Shown: positions 40,393 to 48,114 of the stretch, piece after piece
Position numbering within the stretch: position 1 is the first letter of the stretch
Layout of the letters: each line of letters begins with the position of its first letter
Assembly (NCBI GenBank): GCA_944390015.1
Contig: CALXOL010000006.1
Coordinates: forward strand, 44,403-108,402
Direction of reading: 5' to 3'
Length of the DNA stretch: 64,000 bases
DNA from: an uncultured Spirochaetaceae bacterium
Lineage (GTDB): Bacteria; Spirochaetota; Spirochaetia; Sphaerochaetales; Sphaerochaetaceae
Translations under genes and position numbers: made by a program
The notes under the pieces: model-generated
Seen by the model: only the letters and a program-made list of their open reading frames with translations
Database searches by the model: none
Told to the model about the DNA's origin: nothing

Positions 40393-40975
40393 GACAGTTA
40401 CCATGAGTGATAACGCACGGATAGTTGAAGTCATTCTCTACGTAGAGAACGAGGCGATAAGCGCTACCAAAATCGCGGAACTCTCAGGACTGAGCGAGAG
40501 TGAGGTAAAGGCCGCACTAAAAGAACTTAAAGAGCTTTCTAATGATTTAAACAGGGGACTCATGCTTGTGCAGGAAGATGACCAGTATCTTTTCTCTCCA
40601 TGTCCTGATTTATATGACAGGCTTAAAAAGAGCTATGGAAGGAAAGTTGATAGGAGACTGAGTAGGGCAGCGTTGGAAACACTTTCCATCGTCGCATACG
40701 CTCAGCCGATAACAAGAAAGAAGATTGATAAGATAAGAGGTGTAAGTTCCGATACCATAGTTAGGATTCTACGAGAGAGGGAGTATATAAAAGTCTCAGG
40801 TAGGGATGATTCTCCAGGCCATCCATGTCTTTACTCAACAACGAAGAAATTCCTATATGAGTTCAATTTAAAACATATCACAGATTTACCTAAGCTCAGT
40901 GAGATCGATAGGATCAGATTTGAAGAAGAGCCAAATGCAAATGAGAATGATAACGAGGAGATGAAGAATGAGTGA
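40385..40975 (+). CDS. scpB: Segregation and condensation protein B
   Basis: ScpB dimers bind ScpA and stabilise the Smc complex. The 196-residue protein has the two winged-helix domains of the family, with LEVILYVEN-like opening (RIVEVILYVENEAISATKIA) and the signature RAALETLSIVAYAQPITRKK followed by RGVSSD. Of three tandem ATGs the one at 40385 is preferred because GGAGG ends six bases before it. An acidic, Asn-rich tail overlaps the rluB start by eight bases. Confidence 0.94.
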   Translation: MSKTVTMSDNARIVEVILYVENEAISATKIAELSGLSESEVKAALKELKELSNDLNRGLMLVQEDDQYLFSPCPDLYDRLKKSYGRKVDRRLSRAALETLSIVAYAQPITRKKIDKIRGVSSDTIVRILREREYIKVSGRDDSPGHPCLYSTTKKFLYEFNLKHITDLPKLSEIDRIRFEEEPNANENDNEEMKNE

Positions 40976-41750
40976 TTTTCCTATGCGCCTCCAGGCGTAC
41001 CTTTCAAAGTGCGGTGTCGCATCCAGAAGAGCGAGCGAGGAGCTGATAAAAGCTGGTAGGGTTATGGTTAACAATAAGACCGTCAGAGAGATGGGTGTGA
41101 AGGTCAATGAGGATGATGTCGTTCAGGTTGACGGGGAGACCGTAGAAATCAGCGAGAAACTTTATTATATAGCGCTTAATAAACCAAGAGGATATGTCTG
41201 CTCGAATTACGACCCGAATGAAGAATATTTCGCCAGGGATCTTATCAACATGAGGGACCGTGATTTGCTTTTTAACGTAGGACGACTTGATAAGGATTCT
41301 TCAGGCTTAATTCTTTTTACTAACGACGGTAAATTCGCAAATGCCATGATGCATCCTCGCTATCAGGTTGAGAAGGAGTATGTGGTAAGAGTTGATAGGA
41401 ATATTGAGATAGAAGATCTGAATAAGGCTCTTGACGGTATCTATATCGACATGCCAACACCTTACAGGATTAAGAGATATGATTTCATGCCAAGAACAAA
41501 GCAGATGATCAGAATCACTCTTACAGAGGGGAAAAACCGTGAAATCAGGAAGATCTTCTCATTCTTAGGTTATGATGTCAAAAGCCTTATCAGGGTTAGA
41601 ATCGGGTGTGTCGAACTTGGAGAATTGGAAACCGGGGACTGGAGGAATTTAAGATCTGAGGAGATTAATGGTCTTCTTAGCGGAAAAAACTCCTTAAGAA
41701 AACAGGTAAGGCCATTGAAAACAAGGAGGAGAGATGATAATCGCAATTGA
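40968..41750 (+). CDS. rluB: 23S rRNA pseudouridine synthase of the RluB/RsuA family
   Basis: The protein isomerises a uridine in rRNA. An N-terminal S4 RNA-binding domain (RLQAYLSKCGVASRRASEEL followed by an AGRVMVN strand) precedes the catalytic domain with the Asp motif VGRLDKDSSGLILFTNDG and the GKNREIRKIFSFLG segment. At 260 residues with this neighbourhood (scpA-scpB upstream, cmk downstream) it is most likely RluB, which acts near position 2605 of 23S rRNA; RsuA or RluE specificity cannot be excluded. The basic tail overlaps cmk by 17 bases. Confidence 0.9.
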   Translation: MSDFPMRLQAYLSKCGVASRRASEELIKAGRVMVNNKTVREMGVKVNEDDVVQVDGETVEISEKLYYIALNKPRGYVCSNYDPNEEYFARDLINMRDRDLLFNVGRLDKDSSGLILFTNDGKFANAMMHPRYQVEKEYVVRVDRNIEIEDLNKALDGIYIDMPTPYRIKRYDFMPRTKQMIRITLTEGKNREIRKIFSFLGYDVKSLIRVRIGCVELGELETGDWRNLRSEEINGLLSGKNSLRKQVRPLKTRRRDDNRN

Positions 41751-42366
41751 CGGACCTGCGGGAAGCGGGAAAAGCACTATAGCCAGGATGCTTGCAAAGG
41801 AACTCGGATATTATTTTCTCAACACGGGTTCTTTCTACAGGGCTTACACCCTTGCACAGCTTGAAAAGGGATTGGATCCACGTGATGCGGACAGCGTTCT
41901 TGAGAATGCAAAAAAAATAACAATAAGCGTTTCAAACGGAGACATACACATCAACGGTGTGGATGTGGAAGATAGGCTTCACACCCCCGAGGTCGATAGA
42001 TTCTGCTCACCTGTATCTGCCGATCCAAGGCTCAGAGAGTATGTGAACACGCAGGTCAGGGCGCTTGCAAAAGGTATGAATATAGTGACCGAAGGGCGCG
42101 ATACCACAACCGTCATCTTCCCGGATGCGGACTATAAATTCTACTTTGATGCTTCTGCTGAGATCAGGGCGAAAAGAAGGTACGAGGAGCATCCTGATGG
42201 ACCTGATTACCAGAGCGTGCTTGATGAAATAAACAAAAGGGACGAGAGAGACAGGAATAAAGCGGTCGGAGCCTTGAAAATTGCCGACGGAGCTATATAT
42301 ATTGATACAACTTACTTGACCATAAAACAAGTTTGTGAGAAAGTGTTAGAGGCTATGAATTCATAG
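41734..42366 (+). CDS. cmk: (d)CMP kinase
   Basis: Cytidylate kinase phosphorylates CMP and dCMP. The 210-residue protein has the P-loop DGPAGSGKST (residues 6-15), the NTGSFYRAYT segment, the GRDTTTVIFPDADYKFYFDA segment and a lid (RAKRRYEE). In the close relative Treponema pallidum cmk is, as I recall, fused to rpsA; here the two are separate genes 26 bases apart. AAGGAGG precedes the ATG, inside the 3' end of rluB. Confidence 0.95.
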   Translation: MIIAIDGPAGSGKSTIARMLAKELGYYFLNTGSFYRAYTLAQLEKGLDPRDADSVLENAKKITISVSNGDIHINGVDVEDRLHTPEVDRFCSPVSADPRLREYVNTQVRALAKGMNIVTEGRDTTTVIFPDADYKFYFDASAEIRAKRRYEEHPDGPDYQSVLDEINKRDERDRNKAVGALKIADGAIYIDTTYLTIKQVCEKVLEAMNS

Positions 42367-42392
42367 CCAATTATTTGTAGTAGGAGCAATCG

Positions 42393-44066
42393 ATGGAAAA
42401 TGAAACTCAGATGACGCAGTACCTCAAGTCATTTGCTGGAATTGAAGACGGTCAGATCGTAACCGGAACTGTTGTGCAGTTAAATAACGAGTATGTACTT
42501 GTTGATGTTGGCTATAAGAGCGAAGGAAGAATTCCTGTAAGTGAATTCATTGAACTTCCTCAGATTGGGGACAAGGTCAACGTAACTATCATCAAGAAAG
42601 AAGGAGCTGGTGGCCAGGTCATCGTCTCTAAGAAGAGAGCGGAGGCTAAGGAGAAGGCTGAGACCCTGAAGAAGGCAGCTGAGGATAAGACACCTGTTCT
42701 TGGAAAATTTACGAAAGTCATTAAAGGCGGCTACGAGGTTGACCTTGGTGCAGATTATAAAGGTTTCTGCCCTCTAAGCAAGGCAGATGTCTTCCGTGTT
42801 GAGGATCCAGAATCCTTAATCGGAAAAACAGATTATTTCATCATTGACAAATTCCATGGAAGTTCAAAGATGAAGAGTGTTGTCTCAAGAAAAGAGTATC
42901 TTGAAAAGAAGATCCAGGAGAACAAGGATAAGTTCTTCCAGACCGTTCAGATCGGAGATGTAGTAGAGGGAGAGGTTAAGAGCTTCACGAGCTTTGGCGC
43001 TTTCATCGACCTTGGTGGATTCGATGGACTTCTTCACATTAATGACATGAGCTGGGGACATGTAACAAGACCAAAGGATTATGTAAAGAAGGGTCAGGTT
43101 ATTCAGCTTAGACTTATCAACATTGATCCTGAGACACAGAAGATCAATCTCTCACTCAAGCACATGGAAGCAGATCCTTGGACAACGTTCGAGCAGAGAT
43201 ATCAGGTAGGGGATGTAATTACAAAGCCTATTACTAAGATTACTGCTTTCGGTGTCTTCATTGAGATTGAACCTGGCATTGAAGGACTTGCTCACGTATC
43301 CGAGCTTTCATGGACAAAGAAAGTAACTAATCCAAAGGAGCTTTATAACATTGGCGATGTAGTAAGTGCTCAGATTCTTGGATATGACCTCGATAAGAAG
43401 AGGGTAAGCCTTGGTATCAAGCAGCTTCTTCCTAATCCTTGGGATACTGTTGCTGAGGAATTCCCTGTTGGAAAAGTCTTCCAGGGCAAGGTTGCAAAGC
43501 TTACAAATGCTGGAGCTTATATAGAGCTTGGAAATGGAATTGATGGATTCCTTCACATTGAGGATGTTGCTTGGAACAGGAAGTTCAACCACATGAACCA
43601 GTTCTGCAAGGCAGGTGATGTGATTGAGGTCAAGGTTAAGAACGTTGATCCTGAGAACAGAAGGGTAAGGCTTACCATCAAGGATATCAGTGGAAATCCT
43701 TGGGATAACTTCAGAAAGAGCTATCCTAGGAACACCAATGTTACAGGAACAATTTCTTCAGTAACTGATTTCGGTGTATTCGTTAAACTTCCTGGAGATA
43801 TCGAAGGTCTTGTAAGCAAGTTCAATCTTGGAAGTCCTGACGAGGATTATTCAGATAGCCTTCTTGAGTCCTATAAGGCAAGAATCGGCGAGCCTTTAAC
43901 TGTAACTGTTCTTGATGTAAATCCTCAGACTCAGAAGATTAATCTCTCTGAAAAGGAGAGCATCAGGAAGAAGCAGGCTTCTGATTATGCCCAGTACATG
44001 GAAGGTAAGGAAGAGGATATCGATACCTACAATCCGTTTGCTGAAATTCTTAAGGATAAGAACTGA
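42393..44066 (+). CDS. rpsA: 30S ribosomal protein S1
   Basis: S1 brings mRNA to the 30S subunit. The 557-residue protein consists of six S1 repeats; the most canonical are the third (GDVVEGEVKSFTSFGAFIDL) and fourth (GDVITKPITKITAFGVFIEI). A TAGGAGC Shine-Dalgarno precedes the ATG. Its presence as a full six-repeat S1 fits a diderm. That matters for the leaderless and weak-Shine-Dalgarno starts seen elsewhere in the window, which do not use S1 in the same way. A G/C-rich hairpin follows the gene. Confidence 0.96.
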   Translation: MENETQMTQYLKSFAGIEDGQIVTGTVVQLNNEYVLVDVGYKSEGRIPVSEFIELPQIGDKVNVTIIKKEGAGGQVIVSKKRAEAKEKAETLKKAAEDKTPVLGKFTKVIKGGYEVDLGADYKGFCPLSKADVFRVEDPESLIGKTDYFIIDKFHGSSKMKSVVSRKEYLEKKIQENKDKFFQTVQIGDVVEGEVKSFTSFGAFIDLGGFDGLLHINDMSWGHVTRPKDYVKKGQVIQLRLINIDPETQKINLSLKHMEADPWTTFEQRYQVGDVITKPITKITAFGVFIEIEPGIEGLAHVSELSWTKKVTNPKELYNIGDVVSAQILGYDLDKKRVSLGIKQLLPNPWDTVAEEFPVGKVFQGKVAKLTNAGAYIELGNGIDGFLHIEDVAWNRKFNHMNQFCKAGDVIEVKVKNVDPENRRVRLTIKDISGNPWDNFRKSYPRNTNVTGTISSVTDFGVFVKLPGDIEGLVSKFNLGSPDEDYSDSLLESYKARIGEPLTVTVLDVNPQTQKINLSEKESIRKKQASDYAQYMEGKEEDIDTYNPFAEILKDKN

Positions 44067-44087
44067 TTATTTAAATATCCAACAGAT

Positions 44088-44111
44088 GGGGAAGGGGAGA
44101 CTCTTCCCCTT
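44088..44111 (+). terminator. Hairpin after rpsA (weak intrinsic terminator)
   Basis: GGGGAAG (44088-44094) pairs with CTTCCCC (44103-44109); an alternative pairing is AAGGGG (44092-44097) with CCCCTT (44106-44111). The following bases are TATGTTAG, so there is little U tract. It may terminate poorly or serve as an mRNA 3' stabiliser, letting some transcription into the TPR gene. Confidence 0.55.
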
Positions 44112-44133
44112 ATGTTAGAAAAAAGGAAGTTAA

Positions 44134-44817
44134 ATGAAAAAAGATAAGGAAATTTCAAGAGCAGAGAAATTGGCACAGAAGACAGATGCTTTTCTCGGTT
44201 CTAATAAAAAAATACTAGTCATTATACTTGTTGTTATTCTTCTTATTCTTGTTGGCGTTGGAATCGGTACTGCGATTTACTCAAAGAATATAAACAGCAA
44301 ATATGATGAACTGTATAATCTTGAGCAGAGCTATAGTTCTTTAATCGTACTTGATGAGAGCAGCAACGAATACAATACGGCTGTTTCGGAATTTGAAAGT
44401 GAGGCTGAGGCATTCCTTCAGGGAAACAAGATAGATTCTTTCCTTGGTGCAAGAGCGACATTATTACTTGCCGATGTTAAATTCCTTGAAGAGAACTGGA
44501 CAGAGTCTTATGAGCTTTATCTTGCTGTAGCTGAAGCACATGACGATGACTACTACGGTCCTCTTTGCTATATTAATGCTGCTGTAGCTGCAGAAAACAA
44601 TTCAGATTCAAATGAAGCACTCAGACTTTACACATATGTATGGGATACTTATGGTGTAACATGTCCTCAGGCTCCTCAGGCACTCTTCAATCAGGCAAGA
44701 CTTGAATATGCAAATGGAAGCACTGATGTTGCTCGCTCAATCTTTGAGCAGCTTACTAGTGAATTCCCTAATTCAAGTTACTCAGCTATTGCAGAATCCT
44801 GGCTCCTGATGTTCTAA
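44134..44817 (+). CDS. Membrane-anchored tetratricopeptide-repeat protein
   Basis: The 227-residue protein has a charged N-terminus, one strong membrane segment at about residues 27-49, and an outward-facing helical region with TPR-like repeats (for example ALFNQARLEYANGSTDVARS and FLGARATLLLADVKFLEENW). The architecture resembles YfgM/YbgF-like periplasmic scaffolds, but no specific family is recognised. AAGGAAG precedes the ATG. It lies just after rpsA and 32 bases before a lipoprotein gene, with which it may form an envelope operon. Confidence 0.8.
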   Translation: MKKDKEISRAEKLAQKTDAFLGSNKKILVIILVVILLILVGVGIGTAIYSKNINSKYDELYNLEQSYSSLIVLDESSNEYNTAVSEFESEAEAFLQGNKIDSFLGARATLLLADVKFLEENWTESYELYLAVAEAHDDDYYGPLCYINAAVAAENNSDSNEALRLYTYVWDTYGVTCPQAPQALFNQARLEYANGSTDVARSIFEQLTSEFPNSSYSAIAESWLLMF

Positions 44818-44849
44818 TATAGTTAAATATTCTATTTAGGAGGGAAAGA

Positions 44850-45611
44850 ATGAAGAGAAGGGTAGTACTATCTTTTATTCTTTCCCTTGTTTTTTTGACC
44901 AGCTGTGGGGTTCCTAACTGGTTCTACATTTCCTCTGCTGATGCAAGAATTTCAAATTCAGGTACTTCAAATTCTTATACAACTATTTCTGTAAACAGTA
45001 AGTATGATCTTAATGTAGATGTATTTTTGCTTTATACAATTACAAACGCAACAGAGACAACGACTCCAACTGAGAGTCAAATTAAAAATGGTCTGAGATC
45101 TGCATTTAGAACAAGATACAGAATAAACGATGCAAATTCAAATAGGTTTTCTTCAAATAATCTATCCAGTGTAGCAGAATTTGAATATGCAAGTACTGAG
45201 CAGCAATTCAATCTTTATGCATTGCGGCCAAATGGAGAAAATGTTCCAACAAATACTGGAAGTTCGCCGTTATTCAGACTGGATAAAAGCGAAGGTGATA
45301 GCAGTCTAAATTTTAGACTTGATTATTCTTTTGTTGAAAACGGAGAAAGTAAATACCTTGAGGTGATTCTTTCTGATCAATTAAGTAATAACATAGAAAG
45401 CTTTGAACTTGCACGATTCAATTTATCTGATTTCTCGGTCAGTATGAGTCAAGACAGCGCTGATGACCACACTGGTGTTGAAGAAGGGAAATACTCTCTT
45501 TTTATTCTTCCCGTAATGTATATAAGCTCAAATAGTATCTCCAACACAGGATATCCATTTAATAACTTGATGCTTGTTACCGCATCTGATTTTATTAAAA
45601 TAGAGATTTAA
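44850..45611 (+). CDS. Predicted lipoprotein of unknown function
   Basis: The 253-residue protein starts with a lipoprotein signal, MKRRVVLSFILSLVFLTSC, with Cys19 as the predicted lipidation site. The mature part is rich in Ser, Asn and Thr and looks beta-rich (TSNSYTTISVNSKYDLNVDV). No domain is recognised. Shine-Dalgarno GGAGGG is strong. Base composition is more A/T-rich than the neighbouring housekeeping genes, suggesting a fast-evolving surface or envelope protein. It probably shares a transcript with the upstream TPR gene. Confidence 0.75.
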   Translation: MKRRVVLSFILSLVFLTSCGVPNWFYISSADARISNSGTSNSYTTISVNSKYDLNVDVFLLYTITNATETTTPTESQIKNGLRSAFRTRYRINDANSNRFSSNNLSSVAEFEYASTEQQFNLYALRPNGENVPTNTGSSPLFRLDKSEGDSSLNFRLDYSFVENGESKYLEVILSDQLSNNIESFELARFNLSDFSVSMSQDSADDHTGVEEGKYSLFILPVMYISSNSISNTGYPFNNLMLVTASDFIKIEI

Positions 45612-45633
45612 TAGATTCTTATAAAAAATTTTC

Positions 45634-45662
45634 TTGACATCTTAGTAATACTAGATTATCAA
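45634..45662 (+). promoter_or_regulatory. Promoter of the orphan RNA candidate
   Basis: A perfect TTGACA (45634-45639) is followed after 17 bases by TATCAA (45657-45662). The expected start is near 45669. There is no downstream gene on this strand before the strong terminator ending at 45819. Confidence 0.6.
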
Positions 45663-45667
45663 TAAAG

Positions 45668-45819
45668 TATGGATGAAGAGGCGTTTAATACATTCCTCTT
45701 TAGGAAGGCGCTTTAATTCCGTGCTCTCATGCGAAGTTAAGCTTCGCTCATATCTTGCCCTTAAAAGGGTACATTGCCTTAAGTGAGAGGAGCAAAGCCA
45801 AGCTCCTCTCGTTTTTTTT
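45668..45819 (+). ncRNA. Candidate structured non-coding RNA, about 150 nt, family not recognised
   Basis: A promoter at the front and a textbook terminator at the end bound a stretch with no plausible open reading frame. Inside are several clean stems: AAGAGG/CCTCTT (45676-45681 with 45695-45700), GCGAAG/CTTCGC (45731-45736 with 45742-45747), CCCT/AGGG (45758-45761 with 45766-45769), and an enclosing AAGGC/GCCTT (45705-45709 with 45776-45780). It does not show the conserved motifs of tmRNA, RNase P RNA or the SRP RNA tip. A 6S RNA is possible but the long closing stem expected of 6S is not evident. Ends are estimates. Confidence 0.6.
45785..45819 (+). terminator. Intrinsic terminator of the orphan RNA candidate
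   Basis: GAGAGGAGC (45785-45793), an 8-base loop and GCTCCTCTC (45802-45810) form a perfect 9-bp stem followed by G and eight Ts. It is the strongest intrinsic terminator in the window. Confidence 0.9.
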
Positions 45820-45824
45820 ATTAC

Positions 45825-46258
45825 ATACTGTTTCTAAATACCAATACAGAATAGGGCTAGCAAATACTTTGAAATTGAAAGAATAGACATGTATAATACA
45901 AAATATTCAACCAAGATTTAAATCATTATAAAGTATTAAGTACATCTATATAATTAATAAATTGAATTATCAAATACTTTAAGATATTTAATAAATTAAA
46001 TACTTTATAAATACAGTATTTTAATTAATGCATATTAATTTATAAAATGAAATATTTTTTATTACAGATTCTATTTTAAGATAGTTAATTTAATAATATG
46101 CTTTAAAAATATAATATAGATTATTTTAATATTTAGATTATTTAATTTTGTGAATATTTTTTTAGTTTGGTTTAGAAAATAAACTAAAATTTGATTTCTA
46201 CAAAAATGTATATAATAAATATTCTGTCAACTACAGTATTATTTTCCTCAAATACTTA
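45825..46258. repeat. A/T-rich gene-free stretch with repeated AATACTT motif
   Basis: No credible gene is present here; the sequence is dominated by A and T. The core AAATACTT occurs in direct orientation at 45862, 45972, 45998 and 46250 and inverted (AAAGTATT) at 45930. The palindrome AATACAGTATT lies at 46010-46020 with a partial copy near 46232. Some repetition is expected in such biased sequence, so functional meaning (protein-binding sites, curved DNA, decayed insertion) is open. The last copy runs into the stop codon of the phosphatase gene. Confidence 0.45.
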
Positions 46259-46687
46259 TTCAATATCTAAGATATTCAAAAGGGCTTCCATGAGATCATC
46301 AAATGTCTCATCGAAATTTCCAGTGTACCATGGATCAGAAATATCCCTATCAAGCATTGGATGGACATTCTTAAGTGAATCAGAGGAAAACATCATTCTT
46401 AAATTTCTCAGGTTATTTGAATCCATGTAATAGATCTCATCGAAGGATTTAAGATCTTTATCGGTAATCTGCCTTGCTTTGTGCCTTACAACTGGGATTT
46501 TGTGTTGATTGAGCTTACTAATGGCCGGAGGATACATATAAGCTCCTATTTCCTCCCTGCTTGTAGCTGCGCTGTCAAAGTAATATGAAGATTCTAGATT
46601 ATTTTTACTTACCAGGTAGCTGGCAATGGATTGGGCCATCTGAGATCGGCAAATATTACCATGACAAACAAAAAGAATTCTTCTCAT
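46256..46687 (-). CDS. Low-molecular-weight protein-tyrosine phosphatase
   Basis: The 143-residue protein begins MRRILFVCHGNICRSQMAQS, the phosphate-binding loop C-X5-R-S with nucleophile Cys8, Arg14 and Ser15. The general-acid Asp lies in the SDPWYTG segment near residue 120. LMW phosphatases dephosphorylate protein tyrosine (or arginine) residues and often sit with polysaccharide genes, but no kinase partner is seen nearby. There is no Shine-Dalgarno; a good promoter ends six bases before the ATG, so the mRNA should be leaderless. Substrate unknown. Confidence 0.9.
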   Translation of the reverse strand: MRRILFVCHGNICRSQMAQSIASYLVSKNNLESSYYFDSAATSREEIGAYMYPPAISKLNQHKIPVVRHKARQITDKDLKSFDEIYYMDSNNLRNLRMMFSSDSLKNVHPMLDRDISDPWYTGNFDETFDDLMEALLNILDIE

Positions 46688-46693
46688 AACAAT

Positions 46694-46722
46694 ATTATCT
46701 TTATTGATTTTGATTATTTCAA
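46694..46722 (-). promoter_or_regulatory. Promoter of the phosphatase gene (leaderless type)
   Basis: On the minus strand TTGAAA (46722-46717), 17 bases and GATAAT (46699-46694) are followed by six bases and then the ATG at 46687. Initiation seven bases after the -10 would coincide with the A of the start codon. Confidence 0.65.
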
Positions 46723-46845
46723 TCGCTTTTTCCTCTTTTTCCCTACCCTATTCCCGTATTGTTATTTTATCTTTCATTATTAATGTACACGATTCTGTAA
46801 TTATAAATAGAAACGCTATATAGAATGTATTATCTTTTTCCTTTA

Positions 46846-46854
46846 TGGTATAAT
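46846..46854 (+). promoter_or_regulatory. Extended -10 promoter of the small lipoprotein gene (near-leaderless)
   Basis: TGGTATAAT (46846-46854) is a perfect extended -10. The ATG at 46864 follows after nine bases, so the predicted leader is about three bases and there is no Shine-Dalgarno. No good -35 is present at 16-18 bases upstream. Confidence 0.6.
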
Positions 46855-46863
46855 CTTAAAAGA

Positions 46864-47271
46864 ATGAACATTAAATCTGTTTTAAGGAAAATATCATTAC
46901 TTATCTTGTCTTTATTATTCTTCTGCTCTTGCTACTTTGAAATAAATTTCGGTGAGAAAGAGGATTTTTCCATTCCAGAGTGGTTGATTGGAGAATGGAA
47001 GGCGGTAAATACTTTTAATCCTGGAAGCCTGGAAGATATGTACTTTTTCATCTCTGATGAATCTATTGTTATATCTGATATAAATGGAGAATCGCATATA
47101 CTTGCAGACCGTTTTAATACTAATTCTGCTTCTATTGATAATAAAAAATTTACTATTCATACTTTTGATACGAATGAAAATGTTTATTTGTTCATTTTAA
47201 ATGATGAGAATTCAGTTGAGTTCTTCTATTCTTCTGATGATTATCTTACCCTTGAAAGAGTTGTTAAATGA
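46864..47271 (+). CDS. Small predicted lipoprotein of unknown function
   Basis: With the ATG at 46864 the protein has 135 residues and starts MNIKSVLRKISLLILSLLFF followed by CSC, with Cys23 as likely lipidation site (a relaxed spirochaete-type box). The mature part is compact, rich in aromatic and acidic residues (WLIGEWKAVNTF, YFFISDESIVISD), and looks like a single beta-barrel or lipocalin-like unit; the GEW motif near the start recalls lipocalin-type folds, but this is only an impression. An upstream in-frame ATG at 46825 lies before the promoter and is rejected. It precedes mazG by 24 bases. Confidence 0.7.
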   Translation: MNIKSVLRKISLLILSLLFFCSCYFEINFGEKEDFSIPEWLIGEWKAVNTFNPGSLEDMYFFISDESIVISDINGESHILADRFNTNSASIDNKKFTIHTFDTNENVYLFILNDENSVEFFYSSDDYLTLERVVK

Positions 47272-47280
47272 AATCATAAA

Positions 47281-47289
47281 TGGTATCTT
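47281..47289 (+). promoter_or_regulatory. Extended -10 promoter of mazG (leaderless type)
   Basis: TGGTATCTT (47281-47289) lies six bases before the mazG ATG at 47296, so initiation seven bases after the -10 falls exactly on the A of the start codon. The -10 itself matches only partly (TATCTT). No Shine-Dalgarno is visible. Confidence 0.5.
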
Positions 47290-47295
47290 TTTCTC

Positions 47296-48114
47296 ATGAT
47301 TAATTACGAACTGAAAAAAGCTTCTTCTCTTGAAGATGGATGCAGGAATCTATATGAGATAGTCTCGCTGCTTAGAAGCCCTGAGGGATGTCCATGGGAT
47401 AAAAAGCAGACTAATAAAAGCGCTACGGAAAGCCTGATTGATGAGGCATATGAGTATCTTGATGGCGTAATTAAAAAAGATATCGCATCAATGAGAGAGG
47501 AAATCGGTGATGTCTTGATAAACGTATTCATGAATTTATATATAAATGAGGAAAATGGTGATTTTCCTCCACAGGATGCGTTAAATGAGGTATGTGAGAA
47601 GCTCTTGAGAAGACACCCCCATGTATTTGGATCATTGCATACAGAGAATGAGAAGGAAGCCCTAACACTTTGGAACAGTGTCAAGGAGAACGTGGAAGGC
47701 CATAAGGAGAAGAGCGATGACTTCTTTGAACATATCCCCTCCTCTCTTCCTCCGCTCGAACACGCTTATGAGATACAGAAGAAGCTTAAGAAAGTTGGAT
47801 TTGACTGGAATGACGTTCAGGGAGTAATGGATAAAGTCAAAGAAGAACTTAATGAAGTAGAACAGGCTATAGCAGAGAATAATGAAGATCACATTGAAGA
47901 GGAGATTGGAGACCTGCTTTTCTCAATCGTAAATCTTGCAAGGTTCTTGAAAATTCGCCCCAATACTGCCCTGATGAGGACAAATAGAAAAGTCAGAAAT
48001 AGATTTCAGTCTCTTTTTGATATCTGCATGAGCCGTAATATCCCGATTGATAAGGATCACACTGCGGAGATGAACGATGTATGGGAGGAAGTAAAAAAAG
48101 CAGAGAGATCATAA
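47296..48114 (+). CDS. mazG: Nucleoside triphosphate pyrophosphohydrolase MazG
   Basis: MazG hydrolyses (d)NTPs to monophosphates and is linked to housecleaning and stringent control. The 272-residue protein has the N-terminal CPWDKKQTNKSATESLIDEA segment and two MazG repeats with the metal-binding EExxD pattern (MREEIGDVLINV near 70 and HIEEEIGDLLFSIVNLARFL near 205). The length matches the two-domain form of E. coli MazG. It ends with a six-base overlap with the convergent lipoprotein gene. No Shine-Dalgarno is visible. Confidence 0.95.
   Translation: MINYELKKASSLEDGCRNLYEIVSLLRSPEGCPWDKKQTNKSATESLIDEAYEYLDGVIKKDIASMREEIGDVLINVFMNLYINEENGDFPPQDALNEVCEKLLRRHPHVFGSLHTENEKEALTLWNSVKENVEGHKEKSDDFFEHIPSSLPPLEHAYEIQKKLKKVGFDWNDVQGVMDKVKEELNEVEQAIAENNEDHIEEEIGDLLFSIVNLARFLKIRPNTALMRTNRKVRNRFQSLFDICMSRNIPIDKDHTAEMNDVWEEVKKAERS

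Noticed and set aside
45668..45819. Orphan RNA interpreted as tmRNA or SRP RNA
   Set aside because: There is no tag-peptide frame or tRNA-like ends, and the conserved SRP tip motif is absent.
46825..46863. Upstream ATG start for the small lipoprotein
   Set aside because: It would place the start codon before the extended -10 element and spoil the lipoprotein signal peptide.
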